64,000 nt of DNA from Setaria digitata (taxonomy: Eukaryota; Nematoda; Chromadorea; Rhabditida; Setariidae): positions 1,355-65,354 of the forward strand of contig RCAB01000242.1 of NCBI GenBank assembly GCA_003640385.1, in the 5' to 3' direction. Numbering within the stretch: position 1 is the first letter of the stretch; each line of letters starts with the position of its first letter. Of the stretch, positions 40,801-53,500 are shown piece after piece. The translations under genes were made by a program, and so were the position numbers. The notes beneath the pieces are model-generated. The model did not search any database and was not told the DNA's origin. It worked only from the letters and a program-made list of their open reading frames with translations.

Positions 40801-43770
40801 TTACAGTAGAGAAGAAGCAGATTACTGAATGTCTCTGGAGGAAATGGATTTTGACTCAAAAGGTATTGTAATTTTGCAAAACCTGCAAATGAACGCTTTG
40901 CCAAAAAAGAAAAAGTAAATTAAGTAAATTAACCTTTAAATTTCATAAAAAAAAAGGTAGTAACGACAAGTCAATTAGTTGAAAGCATCGAATGAAGCAT
41001 CTAAGATGGATGAACTCGAAGGTAAACTCGCCATCTGATGGATCAGTGTCCATTATAATGAGAGCTTGATTGTGTAAAGTAACCGGATCAAGTTCTTCTT
41101 CCAGTCTTGGTGGCATATCTGTTAGTGCTTCAGATGCTGCTTTCACTACAAATAATTAGTCACACTTCAAAATGATTTGGAAATTTCTTTGCATTAATTA
41201 AACTTAATCAAACTTTTTTTTGCATCAATTAAATTCGGCTTGAAGTGATTTCTGTCTCAAAGAAGAATCAAAATTTACAATTTTTCAAATTATATTCAAT
41301 GGCCGCCTTTAAATTACAAGCCTCAACCAAAGCTGTCTCATGCAGAATTCGTGTATTACCAACGGAACCCACTTCCATTCCTTCTGTTGCCATACCAATT
41401 GATAATTCTGTCAAAGCAAAATTACTATCATGATAATTCACCGGAAATGTTAATTGAATTTTAAATTCTTTCCAGTAATTAATTTCAAACTTCTTCAGGA
41501 ACAAATTTGCCTCAACAATGTAAAATGAATGATTATTACCCGGATGATCTTGAACACCTCGATCAATTATATCAGCAATAAATTTTAATGACTGCGAATA
41601 ATCATGCATCTGATAATGGCATAAAGCTATTGAATATGTCAAACTTGGCTGAAAGAGTAATTAATTATGCCATCATTATTTCACATGAATCAAATTATTA
41701 ATTAAATTTTTACAAATGCTTAATTATTCACCTCATAACCATGTGCATGTGTAGCAATTGTAAAACGCTTAAGAGCCTGCTCGTAATTACCATCCTGAAA
41801 ATTATCACAGAAAAAAAAATGAAAATATAACAAAAATATTGAAATATTTAAATTTTTCTAGAAATAAATTTACCTTATAATCTAGACATGCTAAATTAAT
41901 TTCACTATCCGGATCGTCTACCGCATATTTTTCAACAAGTATTCGAGCATTTACAATATCTTCCTCACGATATTTAATTGCTGATTCCAATTTTAAAACC
42001 TGTTCAGCAAGTTGTGGCTCATCAATCTTCAAAATAACAAAATATTAATTCCATTTTCAGATTTTCTCTTTTTTTTTTTTAATAAAATTCAAAATTTGAA
42101 AGGCAATTTTTAAATTTGTATTAAAAGAAAAAAAAAAATCAATGGATCAAAAAAAAAAAAAAAAAAAAAATGCTTTACCTGCGATGCAACAGCAATAGCT
42201 TCCGGAAACATGAAAGCATTGTAGAGTGATTGTGCCCAGTAGAGACGGTATTCCGGAAATGACGGATGTAACCGGACCAGTTGCTCGTAACATTCCGCTG
42301 CCGCACCGAACTCCTGCACATAGAAATGGCAATAGCCAAGCAGTGATAGTGCTGCTCGGCTCTGAAATTATGCATTTATTCAAATTTCAAACTATATGCA
42401 AATTTCTTTCTTCATTCCTTCTCTTTGTTCTCTTTTCTTTCATTCTCATAAACGCATGATGAAATATTTCGAGTCTTCTCTCTCTCTCTCTCTCTTTGAT
42501 TGTCATTTTTTGTAAAAGTAAGTTTGATTCTTTGTTACGGAAATCACGTATTCGGAAATATCATGATCACGTGTTTTATTATTCTTACGTAAGTTGCTAA
42601 AAATAAAAAAAAAAAAAAAAAAAATGAAAAGAAAAAGAAACTGTAGCTAGCTATCGTATTCTCTGTAATGTTGCTAATGATAAGCTTTAAGCTGATAATT
42701 AAACGCATTTTGCGTTTAATTAGTCAACTTATCATTTTAATTATCATATTGAAAAATCACATTTGGTGTCTTTTGTAATTCATATTGCAATGATCGAATG
42801 ACATTTTCATATCGTCCATCTTTAATCTGTAAAAATATTAATTCTGATTAGTATTATTTAAATTAATTCCCAATCGATTCATTTCCACTCCTTTTTTTCT
42901 TTTTTTTTTTTTTTTTTTTTTTTTACCCACTTATGATAAGAATAACATTTCTCAAATGGTTCATCATTTTGGAAGTATCGAAATTCAAACTTATCACTCC
43001 TGAACTGTTAGCCTTCATTTAATCCCTCCTCAATCTTGCATAAATCAGCTTTTATCACCTCTTCGTCCTCGGCTCCCTTTTTTCACATTTGGCCTTTTTC
43101 TTTTTACCACTATATTTTTTCTTTTTTTTTTTCATGAAAATCATCCGATTTTTTCACTTTTCTTCTGTTTAACTTCTACGTTTATAAGCTATAGTCTCTT
43201 GCATAAAAATACAAAATTTATCAAATATATTTTTATCACTTTATCATTACGCAATCATTTGATTATTTAAACATACATTTTAATATACAATTTTTTTCAG
43301 GTATCTTTTTGATTTACATTTTAACAACAAACAATAAAAATCAATTTTTTTTTTTTTGGTCACGAATTTATCTTATAGGAAATTATCCAGTTTTGATTAA
43401 TTTCTATCTTTTTTTTTCTGCAATTCAAGATTATTTCCTAAAAAGTAATAATTTCCGAAAAAAAAAGTAGGATTTTCTTAGCTGCAAATATTACATTGTA
43501 ATTATTTAGTAATTAAAAGAACTGATATAATTAATCATTAATAATTGCTCCCTTAATACTTCAAATACGATGACAGAAACTAAAATAAAAACTTTTCATT
43601 TTAGAAAATTATTTTTTTTTTAAAGTATATGTTTATAATATTTAATTTTCCGGATTTGCATCCATGTTTTCTTCTATTTTATTTGTTTATTTTTTAAAAG
43701 AATTTTTAAAACATACCATTCCATATATTGTACTGGTAAATTCGCCATCCTTTATCGCTGCAAATGGCAT
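37857..43770 (-). CDS. dyf-1: IFT70 / TTC30 / DYF-1, intraflagellar transport TPR protein
   Basis: Eighteen exons: 43717-43770, 42761-42826, 42179-42361, 41874-42026, 41732-41794, 41540-41648, 41279-41407, 41032-41145, 40794-40882, 40610-40675, 40368-40493, 40010-40080, 39280-39427, 39050-39112, 38905-38976, 38690-38812, 38427-38616, 37857-37993; 1956 nt, 651 residues (vertebrate TTC30 is about 665). IFT70 is an all-TPR subunit of the IFT-B complex in cilia, present in sensory neurons of worms. Hallmarks: QEFGAAAECYEQL, VGNTRILHETALVEACNLKA, ALTDMPPRLEEELDPVTLHN, QNPFPPETFSNLLLLYCKYE, DVLAENAHLANKYLTP, EKIFRKSVEFCSENDLWKLN, GISRVIKAMEPYDKKLGTDT. The start directly follows a CTCAG trans-splice acceptor (AG 43772-43773). 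A perfect X-box lies upstream at 43843. Exon 8 needs a GC donor. The intron 41408-41539 is stop-free and 132 nt long. Confidence 0.96.
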
Positions 43771-43842
43771 CCTGAGTGATAATATGATAATATGATCCTA
43801 TTTTATCGATTAAATTTCCAGCTCTTTGGAACAACGAAATGA

Positions 43843-43856
43843 ATTACCATAGTAAC
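43843..43856. promoter_or_regulatory. X-box (RFX/DAF-19 binding site) of the IFT70 gene
   Basis: ATTACCATAGTAAC fits the 14-position consensus RYYNYYWWRRNRAC at every position (read on the plus strand). It ends 73 bp upstream of the IFT70 start codon, within the distance at which C. elegans ciliary genes carry DAF-19 sites. The position and the identity of the downstream gene make it a strong candidate for cilia-specific control. Confidence 0.85.
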
Positions 43857-45664
43857 CATAATGTGCTTCTGGTTGTTAAATGTGATGAAATTTCTCCATT
43901 TTTTTTTTTTTTTGAAAAAGAATAATCAGATTGATATTGATTGAAGTTGTAAGAAAATGCAAAATGTGGTAAGTTTTTAAAATTAAAAAGAAAAAATAAA
44001 AGAGAAAATTTTCAGCGTATGAAAAGAAAAGAAGATAAAAATGCTTGTCTAAATTAATTTTTCGTATTTTTGCTTGAAAATTTTCATTGAAATTTTTCAT
44101 TTGATATTTGCTCTTTTTGTAATCTTTGAACTATTTCATACTTTTTGTTTCAAATATTTTCAAATACTCAAATATCATATTTATATGATGTTAGAAATGT
44201 TCTACATTTTATTCATTTTAATTCATGTAATTGAATATTATCTTTTTTCTTCTTTTTTTTTCTTGAACATCATTCATTATTCCTCAATGAATCCTGGACT
44301 TTTTTTTTTCTTTTGATTTCGTGTAAGCTTAAAATTGATTGATTAATTTGACTGCGTTTAACCTTTGAATTATTCATGTATTTCTGATTTTTCGTAAGAC
44401 TAATTTGATTAACCAACTGTGAAATAGTATAGTAGAGTTTTATGTACCATCATAAATCTGCTGAACTTTAAAGCTAATGACCTTTATGATTTTAATTTAC
44501 GTTTAGTAAATTGTAACATCCAAGTTGATGATTGTATATATCTGTGAAAAATTTTGAACTTTTAGTCCTGCAAGTTTTGGCGACGATTACTGATATAAAA
44601 TGAAATAAGAAAAGCATATAAAATCACTGTGACACAAATTAGCTGGTAAATATCCTGTTGACATATTCAAAAAATTATTATGTCCGACAAATTTTTATGG
44701 AATTATTCAGTACGGCACTGGAATTTTCGAGTATGCAACAATGAGATAGTTTCTCAAGTTTATAATGAAAAGAAAAAGTCATTAATGAAAATCGAAAAAA
44801 CAAAAGAATCATGCGTTAAAATACGATGTTAAAAATGACCCTGCATTATTAATGCAGAATGTCATCTAGGCGCTAACTAATTTAGCCCATTAAAAACGAA
44901 CGATTCTTTCTTTTTTTCAGATTAATGAACTGCTCAATTTATAAAAGGTTATTGATGACATTCCACTTCTGGCACTGATAGTACCGCTGATTATCAATCT
45001 AAAATAACAGTCCATTTTAAAAATAATTCTCGAACACTGAAGAAAATAGTGTATAAAAGTGACATGTGAACATGAAAAAATAAATTGGTTGCAAAAAAAG
45101 GAGAGGAAATGACTGTTTAAAGTTCATAAATTTTTGGAGCAAAAAGGCATATCAACATAAGTACAGATACTACGAAAATCATATTCCAAAAGAAAAAAAA
45201 AAAAAAAAAAGCTTAAATATGACGTAAAGAGGTTAACATGTCATCAATGAAAGAAAAGAACTCATCAACATAAAAAATATAAAATGAACATGAACTTGTT
45301 TGAAGATTTCTTTTAAAAATGAAGGGCTGTTGTGGATTGCATTCGTGAATGATAAGTCAAACGCGACATTCCACGCAGATGTCTGTGAAATCCAATTATT
45401 TTACCTGTGTATGCTAGACTTTCCTAAGCAAAAAGCTGAAATGTACTAACACCAAAAAGCAAAAAACAATCAATGCCACTCATTTTCCACGCACAACAAA
45501 GAACTATAGAAACACAAACATTTTTCCGACTGAAGTAGTCAATTCTACTATATTTATCAACAAGAAAACAAAGCTTGCTTTGATTTCAAACATGAGCAAG
45601 TTCCTGATTGTGTAACTGAATATGCTTATATCTTACTCATTTGCTGAGAGGATTTACTAATGAA

Positions 45665-45670
45665 TTTATT
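45665..45670 (-). terminator. Probable poly(A) signal of FAM76 gene
   Basis: AATAAA on the minus strand, about 107 nt downstream of the FAM76 stop. Confidence 0.4.
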
Positions 45671-45776
45671 GTACTGAGCTTTTCATTACTCAAACTAAGC
45701 TACTTATTTAAAGTTTTTAAATGATGGCAAAAAGTACTAACACAGAGGTTAGTAAAAGAGATCACAAAATGCTTTT

Positions 45777-47735
45777 TTAAAATCCTTTCTGCAGTTGTCG
45801 CACCTGAAATTCCAGAGTAAAAATATTAAACTGGGGATGGCGAAAAAAAAAACTGACCTCTACTGTTCCAATTAATAACTGATTCAGGGTTACATTCCTG
45901 ATCTTTACCTCGGTCCGAGTTTTACCTGAATCAAAACTTGGAAATGTTTTCGAAATGATACAACTTTCGAATAGTACCTGTTTGTTTAAAGTTCGTATCT
46001 GATCATGAAGAGATTGCAACGATTCGGCATGCTGCTTTTGCATCATAGTTATTTTCATTCGACTCTGCTGTTCTTGCATTATTATTTCAGCATTTAGTTC
46101 TGCAATCTGTAAAAACTGATCAAGAGAGAAATAAGCTTTAAAAAATTATTATAAATAAAAGCTGAGCATGCTGAAGTCATCAACGTATAAACATTTGTGT
46201 TGAAGTGCAATCATACATGTAACTGCGAGTATAACTTCTCTAAAGCAGGCTATCGTTTACTAATTGTTATTATAACTAAATAAATTTTAAGCAAAATTTA
46301 CTTGTTGGACAATAATTGCAGTTCCTTAAAAATATAAAAATAAAGTTACAACACTTGAAAAAAGAAGATAAGATAACAGCTTCATCAGTTCAATAAGCTA
46401 ACCTTTTTATCTCTTTCCAATATAATTTTGTCTTTCTCGTAACATTTTTTCTGCAGCTCTAAAATTTCATCTTTATATTGTTGAATAACAAAGATGTGTT
46501 CCGAATGCGCACTATCCAGAGTTGTCTCTGTCATCGCATTTCGCTGAAAAAAAAAAAAAAAGAAAAAGTTTATGTCAGATGGAACTTATTCAAGAGAAAT
46601 TTAGGCAACAAATTTCTTTATGGATATTTTTTTTTAGTGAGAACAGTATTAAAATTCAAAAAAAGAAAAAAACGCTAAAATATAGAAAATCAAACGGCTT
46701 TCCTCCTCCTTCTTTTCTATACACAGCACAAATAAAAAGTTTAACTTTACAGAAATCACCGTCACCTTTGACACTTTCCCTCCTCTCTCTTCACAATAAT
46801 TCTGTTTTTTGCGTTTTGAATAACTGCTCCGTTTTGACTTTGATGTACTGCTCTGTACTGCAGCTTCTCCAAACATTGCTTTCCTTGACATTGTGCACAA
46901 ACGACAATATAAAGGCTTATCCTGTAACTCATTTGACGCTGACGATACTAAAAAAAAAAAAAAGTTGATAATTTCTAGCTATTAATAAAGAATCTTCTAA
47001 TCATTTCTTGAATCATTAATAGTTATGATTGAATATAACATTTTCTGATAAATAAATACTAAAAGAATATTAGTAACCTTTTGAGAGGGCTCACGAACAA
47101 AGGCAGATTTTTGAAGGCACTGAGAACATTGCACCGGTAATCCATACTTTCTCTCAGCATGGCAACACCAAACACATTTATTAGCAACGAAAGCAGCTTG
47201 TAATTGGCAATACATACATACTGTTGGCTGAAATATATCAAACAATATTATTACTGTTATCAAATTGTTTGCTGCTTTAAAAAGCTAAAAGATTATCAGC
47301 CATAATGAGTTTTTTTTTTTTTTTTTTTCTTTATGTCCAGAAGATAACATCTAGAAAATATCTCTATTGTTTGCTAAAAATGCAACAGCAATATATCCAG
47401 TAATGGAAATATTTAAAAGGAAAAAAAAAAGAAATTTTCAATACTATTAAAGCTAACTTTTGTTTTATATTTTTCCTCATTCTTTTTACACTTTTCACAT
47501 TGCGAATCGCCTTCATTGCCAGTTCTAAAAATACATAATACCTGTATAATCGCAAAAGTAGAAACTAAAAAATGAAATTTTGTTTGCTATTTATTTTTGT
47601 ATGAAATCTAGTTATTCAATATAAATAGTGAATTGGTAAAGGGATGAATGAAATAGATTGCTTGTCTAATAAATATTGAACAACTTACGTCACTTCAGGT
47701 ATTCCTGCTTTACAGTAGCAACATTTTCGTGTCAT
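45777..47735 (-). CDS. fam76: FAM76 family protein (Cys-rich N-terminus, coiled-coil C-terminus)
   Basis: Seven exons: 47689-47735, 47458-47524, 47078-47227, 46766-46921, 46403-46543, 45978-46106, 45777-45803; 717 nt, 238 residues. The N-terminus has repeated CxxC pairs (CCYC, CEKC, CMYC, CVWC, CSQC, CRLC), with KYGLPVQCSQC and PLYCRLCTMS aligning to the FAM76 pattern. A basic Ser-rich linker follows. The C-terminus is a coiled coil beginning FVIQQYKDEILELQKKCYEKD. Vertebrate FAM76 proteins are nuclear-speckle proteins of poorly known role. Exon 3/4 is ambiguous: an alternative donor at 47095 with acceptor 46947 is also in frame and adds residues. The last intron (45804-45977, 174 nt) is stop-free. 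A TTCAG acceptor (47761-47762) lies 25 nt upstream of the ATG. It is divergent to the eS17 gene. Confidence 0.88.
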
Positions 47736-48788
47736 TTCCTCCCTCTCATCGATATTTCCCCTGAACAGAAGGGCTAAGTAATATTGACTATAAATAGAGG
47801 AAATACTTTCTCCTTTTCTTCTCATTTTTTTTTTTTTTTTTTTTTTTGCATTTTGTTAATTTAACTTCTCTCCTGCTCTTTTCATTCTCTACATTCAACT
47901 AGAGAATTTTATGCAAATTTCGAGTACAAAGATAAGAATGAAGGAATATTAAGAAAAATTCATTCTATTTCGCTCTTGTTTTCGCAAAAAAAAAGAGTTT
48001 TTATATTTTTATGTTTGATTGAATCTAACATCAAATGTTGTTAATTGAAAGTGAAACCAGAGGTTAGTAATTTCTTTCTATTTTATTTCTTGGATGAAAT
48101 GCAAAAGAAAAAGGAATACTCGAGATGTTTTCAGTAATTAATTTGCCATATTTCAGAGTACATTAACTATTAGAACAGTCTACGCTGTCTACGTTATTCC
48201 TCCATTCATCTGGCGTGGCGTAATAAGGTAGAATAGAGAAAAAAAAAAAAAAAAAAAAAAAAAAGGAGAGAACGTTAAAAATGCTTTAGGATTAGAAAAA
48301 AAAAAAAGAGAAATTTTACATACTCTTTAGACGCGTGAGACATGTGATTTTCACAGAGTGTCATACATACATGTCAGCATCTGGACCGTTACATAACAAA
48401 TATGCTTTGGGATGGAAATTTTTCATATTGATCTGATTGACTAAGCCGCGGGCCATTCTATTCCTGATGGTTATGGGGTTTTGAGGTACTCGTAAGTCTT
48501 CGTGTACTTCGTTGATCGTGCTCGTTGTGGTTGTTGTTGTTGTTGCCTTTCGTCAGTGTTAAATACGTTTCGAGATATCTCGGGATCCACTTGACCTACG
48601 TTGCGCTGGGGTTGTAGGGTATCTCAGGACTTACTTGAGGTTACAGACCTATTCGTAGATTTCACTACAGTTGGGTTGTTATTCTGCTGCGTTTGATTGA
48701 TTTGTCCGAAATCTCTTTTTTTTTCTTTTAATCCCTAAACTTTTAGTGCCGTAATTTAATAAGTTTCAGATTAGAAAGTGTGGTAGCG
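47736..48788. other. Divergent promoter region, FAM76 / ribosomal protein eS17
   Basis: About 1 kb. Left half AT-rich with A runs (48239-48264). Right half (48330-48720) GC-richer, with a GTT repeat near 48530 and the 12-bp palindrome CGAGATATCTCG at 48571-48582. This is probably the eS17 promoter. No gene or RNA is recognised. Confidence 0.6.
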
Positions 48789-49950
48789 ATGGTTTGTGGA
48801 CGTGTACGCACGAAGACTGTAAAAAAGGCTTCCCGAGTTATTATTGAAAAGTATTATACAAAGCTTACACATGACTTTCATACAAATAAGCGGATTTGTG
48901 AAGAAATTGCAGTTATTCCGAGCAAGAAGATGAGGAATCGTATTGCAGGGTAAGCGCGAGTTAGGCACTAAATAAATTAGTCATATTAATGATTCTTTAG
49001 ATACAAGTGTTCCATTTAATAGCCTAAATCAAACAGGTTATCACTCTATTGAGCCTTGGCGAACTAAAGTTTTTCTCGGGTAATTTACTTTCACAGTTTT
49101 CAGTACTGCACTTGTCATTTTAATGTGTAAAGGATAGATCTTTTTTTTTTTCTGTTGTCGTATGAAATGAAAGCATATAAATTGTAGATGATGCCGCCAC
49201 TGTTGTTAACGAAAGAGTTCCTGGACTAACATAATTATTCCAGTTACATAACGCATTTGATGAAACGTATTGAGAAGGGACCGGTGCGTGGCATTTCAAT
49301 TAAACTCCAAGAAGAAGAAAGAGAGCGTCGTGATAACTACATGCCGGATATCTCTGTTGTTGACCCACGGATGTTAACTACAATCGAAGTAGATACGGAA
49401 ACCAAACAGATGATTGAGTCAATGGTTTGTTGCTTCCTTTTTTCTATACCTTCACATCCTTTCAGTAATGAGGCTTGGTGGTGTTTCACGAGTGTCACGA
49501 GATATTTAGTAATCTTGATGGTGTCGAATTGCTGTTATATTCCCTCCCTGTCGGTTGTTTTGCATTTCCGTTTCAGTGCAATATGAATAAGGGATAAATT
49601 AATTCCTCACTTATATTTAATTGAAATAGCTTTCGATACCATATTGCTTACCGAGAAGAGGTAATGTAAATTTTTGCGTGGGATGCATGCAAGTTTTGTT
49701 CGAAATCATACTGTGTAGGCATTTTCTGAAATCATACGTCTGACGAAGCTAAAGCTATGTTGATAGATGCCATGAAATTGTGCCATAGTACGTTTAGTCA
49801 CAGTTAAATCATAGTTGTAGTTTGGGTTATAAATGGCATGTACAATATTAGATACGGTAGTTTTTGTAATAATTTGGAGCGGTATTCCAGGAATTAAGTA
49901 TTCCAATGACTGACAAGACGGCAAATACTGGTATGGCTGGTCGAAGATGA
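48789..49950 (+). CDS. rps-17: Small-subunit ribosomal protein eS17
   Basis: Three exons: 48789-48949, 49244-49424, 49891-49950; 402 nt, 133 residues (human 135). It is a component of the 40S ribosomal subunit. The sequence follows the family closely: [77 protein letters not shown]. The last 20-codon exon is inferred from frame, a TTCCAG acceptor and fit to the variable C-terminus (ending MAGRR), so it is less certain than the rest. A TTTCAG acceptor (48768-48769) 20 nt upstream of the ATG indicates trans-splicing. Confidence 0.95.
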
Positions 49951-50563
49951 TTTAAGAGAGAGAGATATTGTTTTTTTTTTTCTGCTTTATCAGATTCTGT
50001 TATTTGGAAGATAAACTTTTGGTTTTTTGTATAAATGTGGTAAATTTCATGCTTAAACAGAACAATACCCCTCGACATTTTGGTTTTTCTCATGGATCTA
50101 AGTGGGTAACAGTTAGTGAGGTCTGGTTTCGTGCGAGTTACCTATAAAGGAGATAACAGGTGTTGAATTATGCTTAAAAATATTTCGCTTTAATGCATGG
50201 TTGGAAAACAGTATGCTTACATCAAGTAGTTTATAGTTTAGCGTGCCTGGATGTACTCGGTATTGTAGATTCTTCGATGTTTTAAATTCAAATCATCGAA
50301 AAGCACGAACTGCGATTTGAAGCTTTCTGTAGTAGTTGTTTACTTTCCCTAGCAGATTTTGTTAGCACAATTCACCATCAACAAGAGGACTAGTTGCCGA
50401 AGAAAAAAATCGTGATTAAGTTTTTATTTCCTGCTTTTTCACTATTAGCTTTTGTGGATAAATAAGGAATTCGGGTTTAGGACAATAAAATGTCCAGAAA
50501 CTGTAACTAATGGGAAGCACATGATTTTATCGAAACTGTGTATATAAAAGTAACATTTATAAA
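49951..50563. other. Convergent intergenic region, eS17 / CABLES
   Basis: About 0.6 kb between two 3' ends with no supported gene. A minus-strand AATAAA (complement of 50423-50428) lies about 136 nt past the CABLES stop. A minus-strand frame near 50260-50360 looked briefly like a CABLES tail but is not needed. Confidence 0.6.
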
Positions 50564-53500
50564 TTATAACAATGTTAAAGCAATCCTTTGATAATGTGGT
50601 AAAAGTTGACAAAGAGGTACTCTCAAATCGAAATTAAGTGCGGCACAGAGTGGTATTTCATATCGTAAGAGTTCTTTACGATTAATCCGCAATGATGATT
50701 CCAAGCACTGAAGATTTTAGCTCAGTTTTAGATTATTTTTAAACAAATTTAGAAATGTATATATTCGAAGAATGAAGCAAAACGAACATTTACAACGTCG
50801 GAAATACACAGAGATCCAAAATCAGTTATTTTTGCAGCAATTAGCAGAGCTGCTCCTGCTACCAGTTTCCGATTCGTTTTACACACCAAACCCTAAAAAC
50901 GACTGTCATTTAGAATTACATATCAGTAGTCGGAGAATTCGGAAGTGGAAGATACCGATTTCGATATGAAGATGGGACTTGGGTGTATACAAGTCAACAT
51001 CCAGGGCGAGTCGGCTTGACTTCAGAAACTTAACTGAATTCCGAAATATAAAATCCTTAAGGCAGACCTTCAAAACTACCTTCTCGTAGAAAACATAGGC
51101 ATGCGCCGTAGTAGCATCCTCTAAATTACATGCGACAGCAATGTGATGTAGTTCTCGCTTGATGCTGAAAAAAACTGAAATGAAAACAAGTTTGAAAAAC
51201 GGACCAATGGTAGAACTGACAATAAATATGTCATTAAAAGGAACGAAATCCAGTCTATCGAAGAATTGTAGAAAGGTGTCAAAGCGAAAACCTATTAATT
51301 TTGCTGAAGGAAATGTGAACTTGCGGGAAACGTGATCGAANTAGAACTGACAATAAATATGTCATTAAAAGGAACGAAATCCAGTTTATCGAAGGATTGT
51401 AGAAAGGTGTCAAAGCAAAAACCTATTAATTTTGCTGAAGGAAATGTGAACTTGCGGGAAACGTGATCGAAATGCCTCGTTGATTAAGCGTTTTGCTTCA
51501 TTATGTGGTTGGTAATGCATAGTTATACTCTGCAAATTAATAATTGCCGTGATTATCGTTATTCTGAAAAGTAAATTCGTTGAAAAAACAAAAAAAAAGA
51601 AGTTAAGACGCTGTAAAGCAAAGATAAAGAAAAAGACATACTGTGTATCCACTGAATTTCATCACAGTTTTCCGAGTACCGCAGTCAGAATCAAAATTTG
51701 CTATTAGATTTGGATCATATTCGGTTAAATTTGTATCGACTATGGGGTCACCTAGTGCTGAATGTAATAACAGCGGTTCTTCTACCGTAGCTGAAAACTG
51801 TCTCCTAAAGTAAGCTTTCCTACAGGATAATGTCAACGAGGATACTACGAAGTCAAGCTTCAATTTTGGCAAAACATATAAAGGAAAAAAAAAAAGAGGA
51901 AATTTGGCTCTAGCACGTAGCAATGAAATAAAAGGCATCCATAATTTTATCTGACTAATCACACACCTCTTATAATGTCACAAGACGACATATAACGTTG
52001 AGTAGAAGCACAAGAAGATATATTCTGAAAAGACAGTAATTTACAACTACAATAGAATCGATTTCGAAAGCATTTTTCTATATAACTTTAACTTACCGAA
52101 CTCCTATCGTCACCATCGTTATGTTTACGACTTGGTAAAGGTGAGTTATCCTCTGATGAGGTATTGCCCATACTTGTTGAAATCATATCACGAAAGCTGA
52201 GTTCCTGCATTGATAACAAGGTAAAATGGGAAGAGGAAAAAGGATATACTGTGCATATGAATCAGATCAAACCTAACTTGCGTTTGTTTGTAATTGATCG
52301 GCCTAATTCTGGTATAAAAAGATGAAGCAACGCTTAGCCGATTTGGATCTTCACTGAAATTTTTTTTTTAAGTTTGCGTTACAAAAAAAAAGAGGTCAAA
52401 TAACAAAGTGAAGCACATAACTAACAATAAAGTGCTGAAGGAAGTGATATGTACCAATCACTTCTAAGTCTTATCGTTTTCAAAGATAAAGTGTATGTAT
52501 TAGACGATTATGATGCACAACAACAATCTTTTATTTCTACAAAATATGATAATGTTACCTCTGGCTGTAACTGCGTGACAATCGCTCTCGACTATATGGC
52601 AGATGAGAAAATGCAACAACTGGCATTCTTGATTCCTCAGATACCAAAAAATATCTGTAACGAGAAGTAAAACAAAAAATTAAATTTAAAATTAAGTTTT
52701 CATTAACGATATACCAGTAACATTGGTATTCTTTAAAACGGTCTCATGTAGACAAACTTCATGAATAATTCGAATGGAGNAGGAAGTTTTCATTAACGAT
52801 ATACCAGTAACACTAGTATTCTTTAAAACGGTCTCATGTAGACAAACTTCATGAATAATTCGAATGGAGCTCTTAACTGTTGCAAATGAATGTTTATCAT
52901 GAGTAATATCAAAAATAGGAAAATTCGTTAAACCTCTGCTTTCTTATATGACAAAGCTTCAGATATCTCTGCTGATTTATTAGTTTTTTCTCAGTTTGTT
53001 CGTCCCTGTCATATCCTTCTACAAAAAAAAAATCTTATCATTTAAACAAATTCAAATAGTAAATCACATAGTGAAGGAACCATTTACACCACCAATTCTA
53101 TATCTCTCGTTAACGTAGGATCGAAGTAATAACCCTTCATTATCCAGAAATATTTGTATTATTAAAAATTCGTTGTAATTCGAATCGCAGATGATGAAAT
53201 TCAAATGAATCAAATAAAATGAATTAGAGTTCAGGAAATAAATTCCTCTCACAAAGCTCATTCTGTGGTGTGTAGATAAAAATGACCAGTGCGACTATTT
53301 ACCGCACATATAGAATCCCAGTGCAAACATCAATATAAACCTTCATTCTCTGTTGGCACAACGATATATCCAGTTTTCCCAGACAATCTCTTTGAAGATC
53401 TGAATCTTAAAAACAAATTTGAAAAAATGTTTAAAATGGCATTGTGAATTCTTGCAAAATCAACTTACAACCAGTAGTTATCATACCTAATAAAACGTTC

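Larger units (their letters stand above)
43771..45776. other. Promoter region of IFT70 and 3' flank of FAM76
   Basis: About 2 kb. It contains the X-box at 43843-43856 and otherwise AT-rich sequence with no supported gene; open frames at 43876-44316 are low-complexity. A minus-strand AATAAA (complement of 45665-45670) lies about 107 nt past the FAM76 stop. Confidence 0.65.

Noticed and set aside
46522..46968. 148-codon plus-strand open frame
   Set aside because: It runs antisense across FAM76 exons and A/T homopolymers; the opposite strand has family identity.
50250..50370. Minus-strand frame resembling a CABLES C-terminus
   Set aside because: The exon at 50564-50707 already matches the family C-terminus and ends in a stop.
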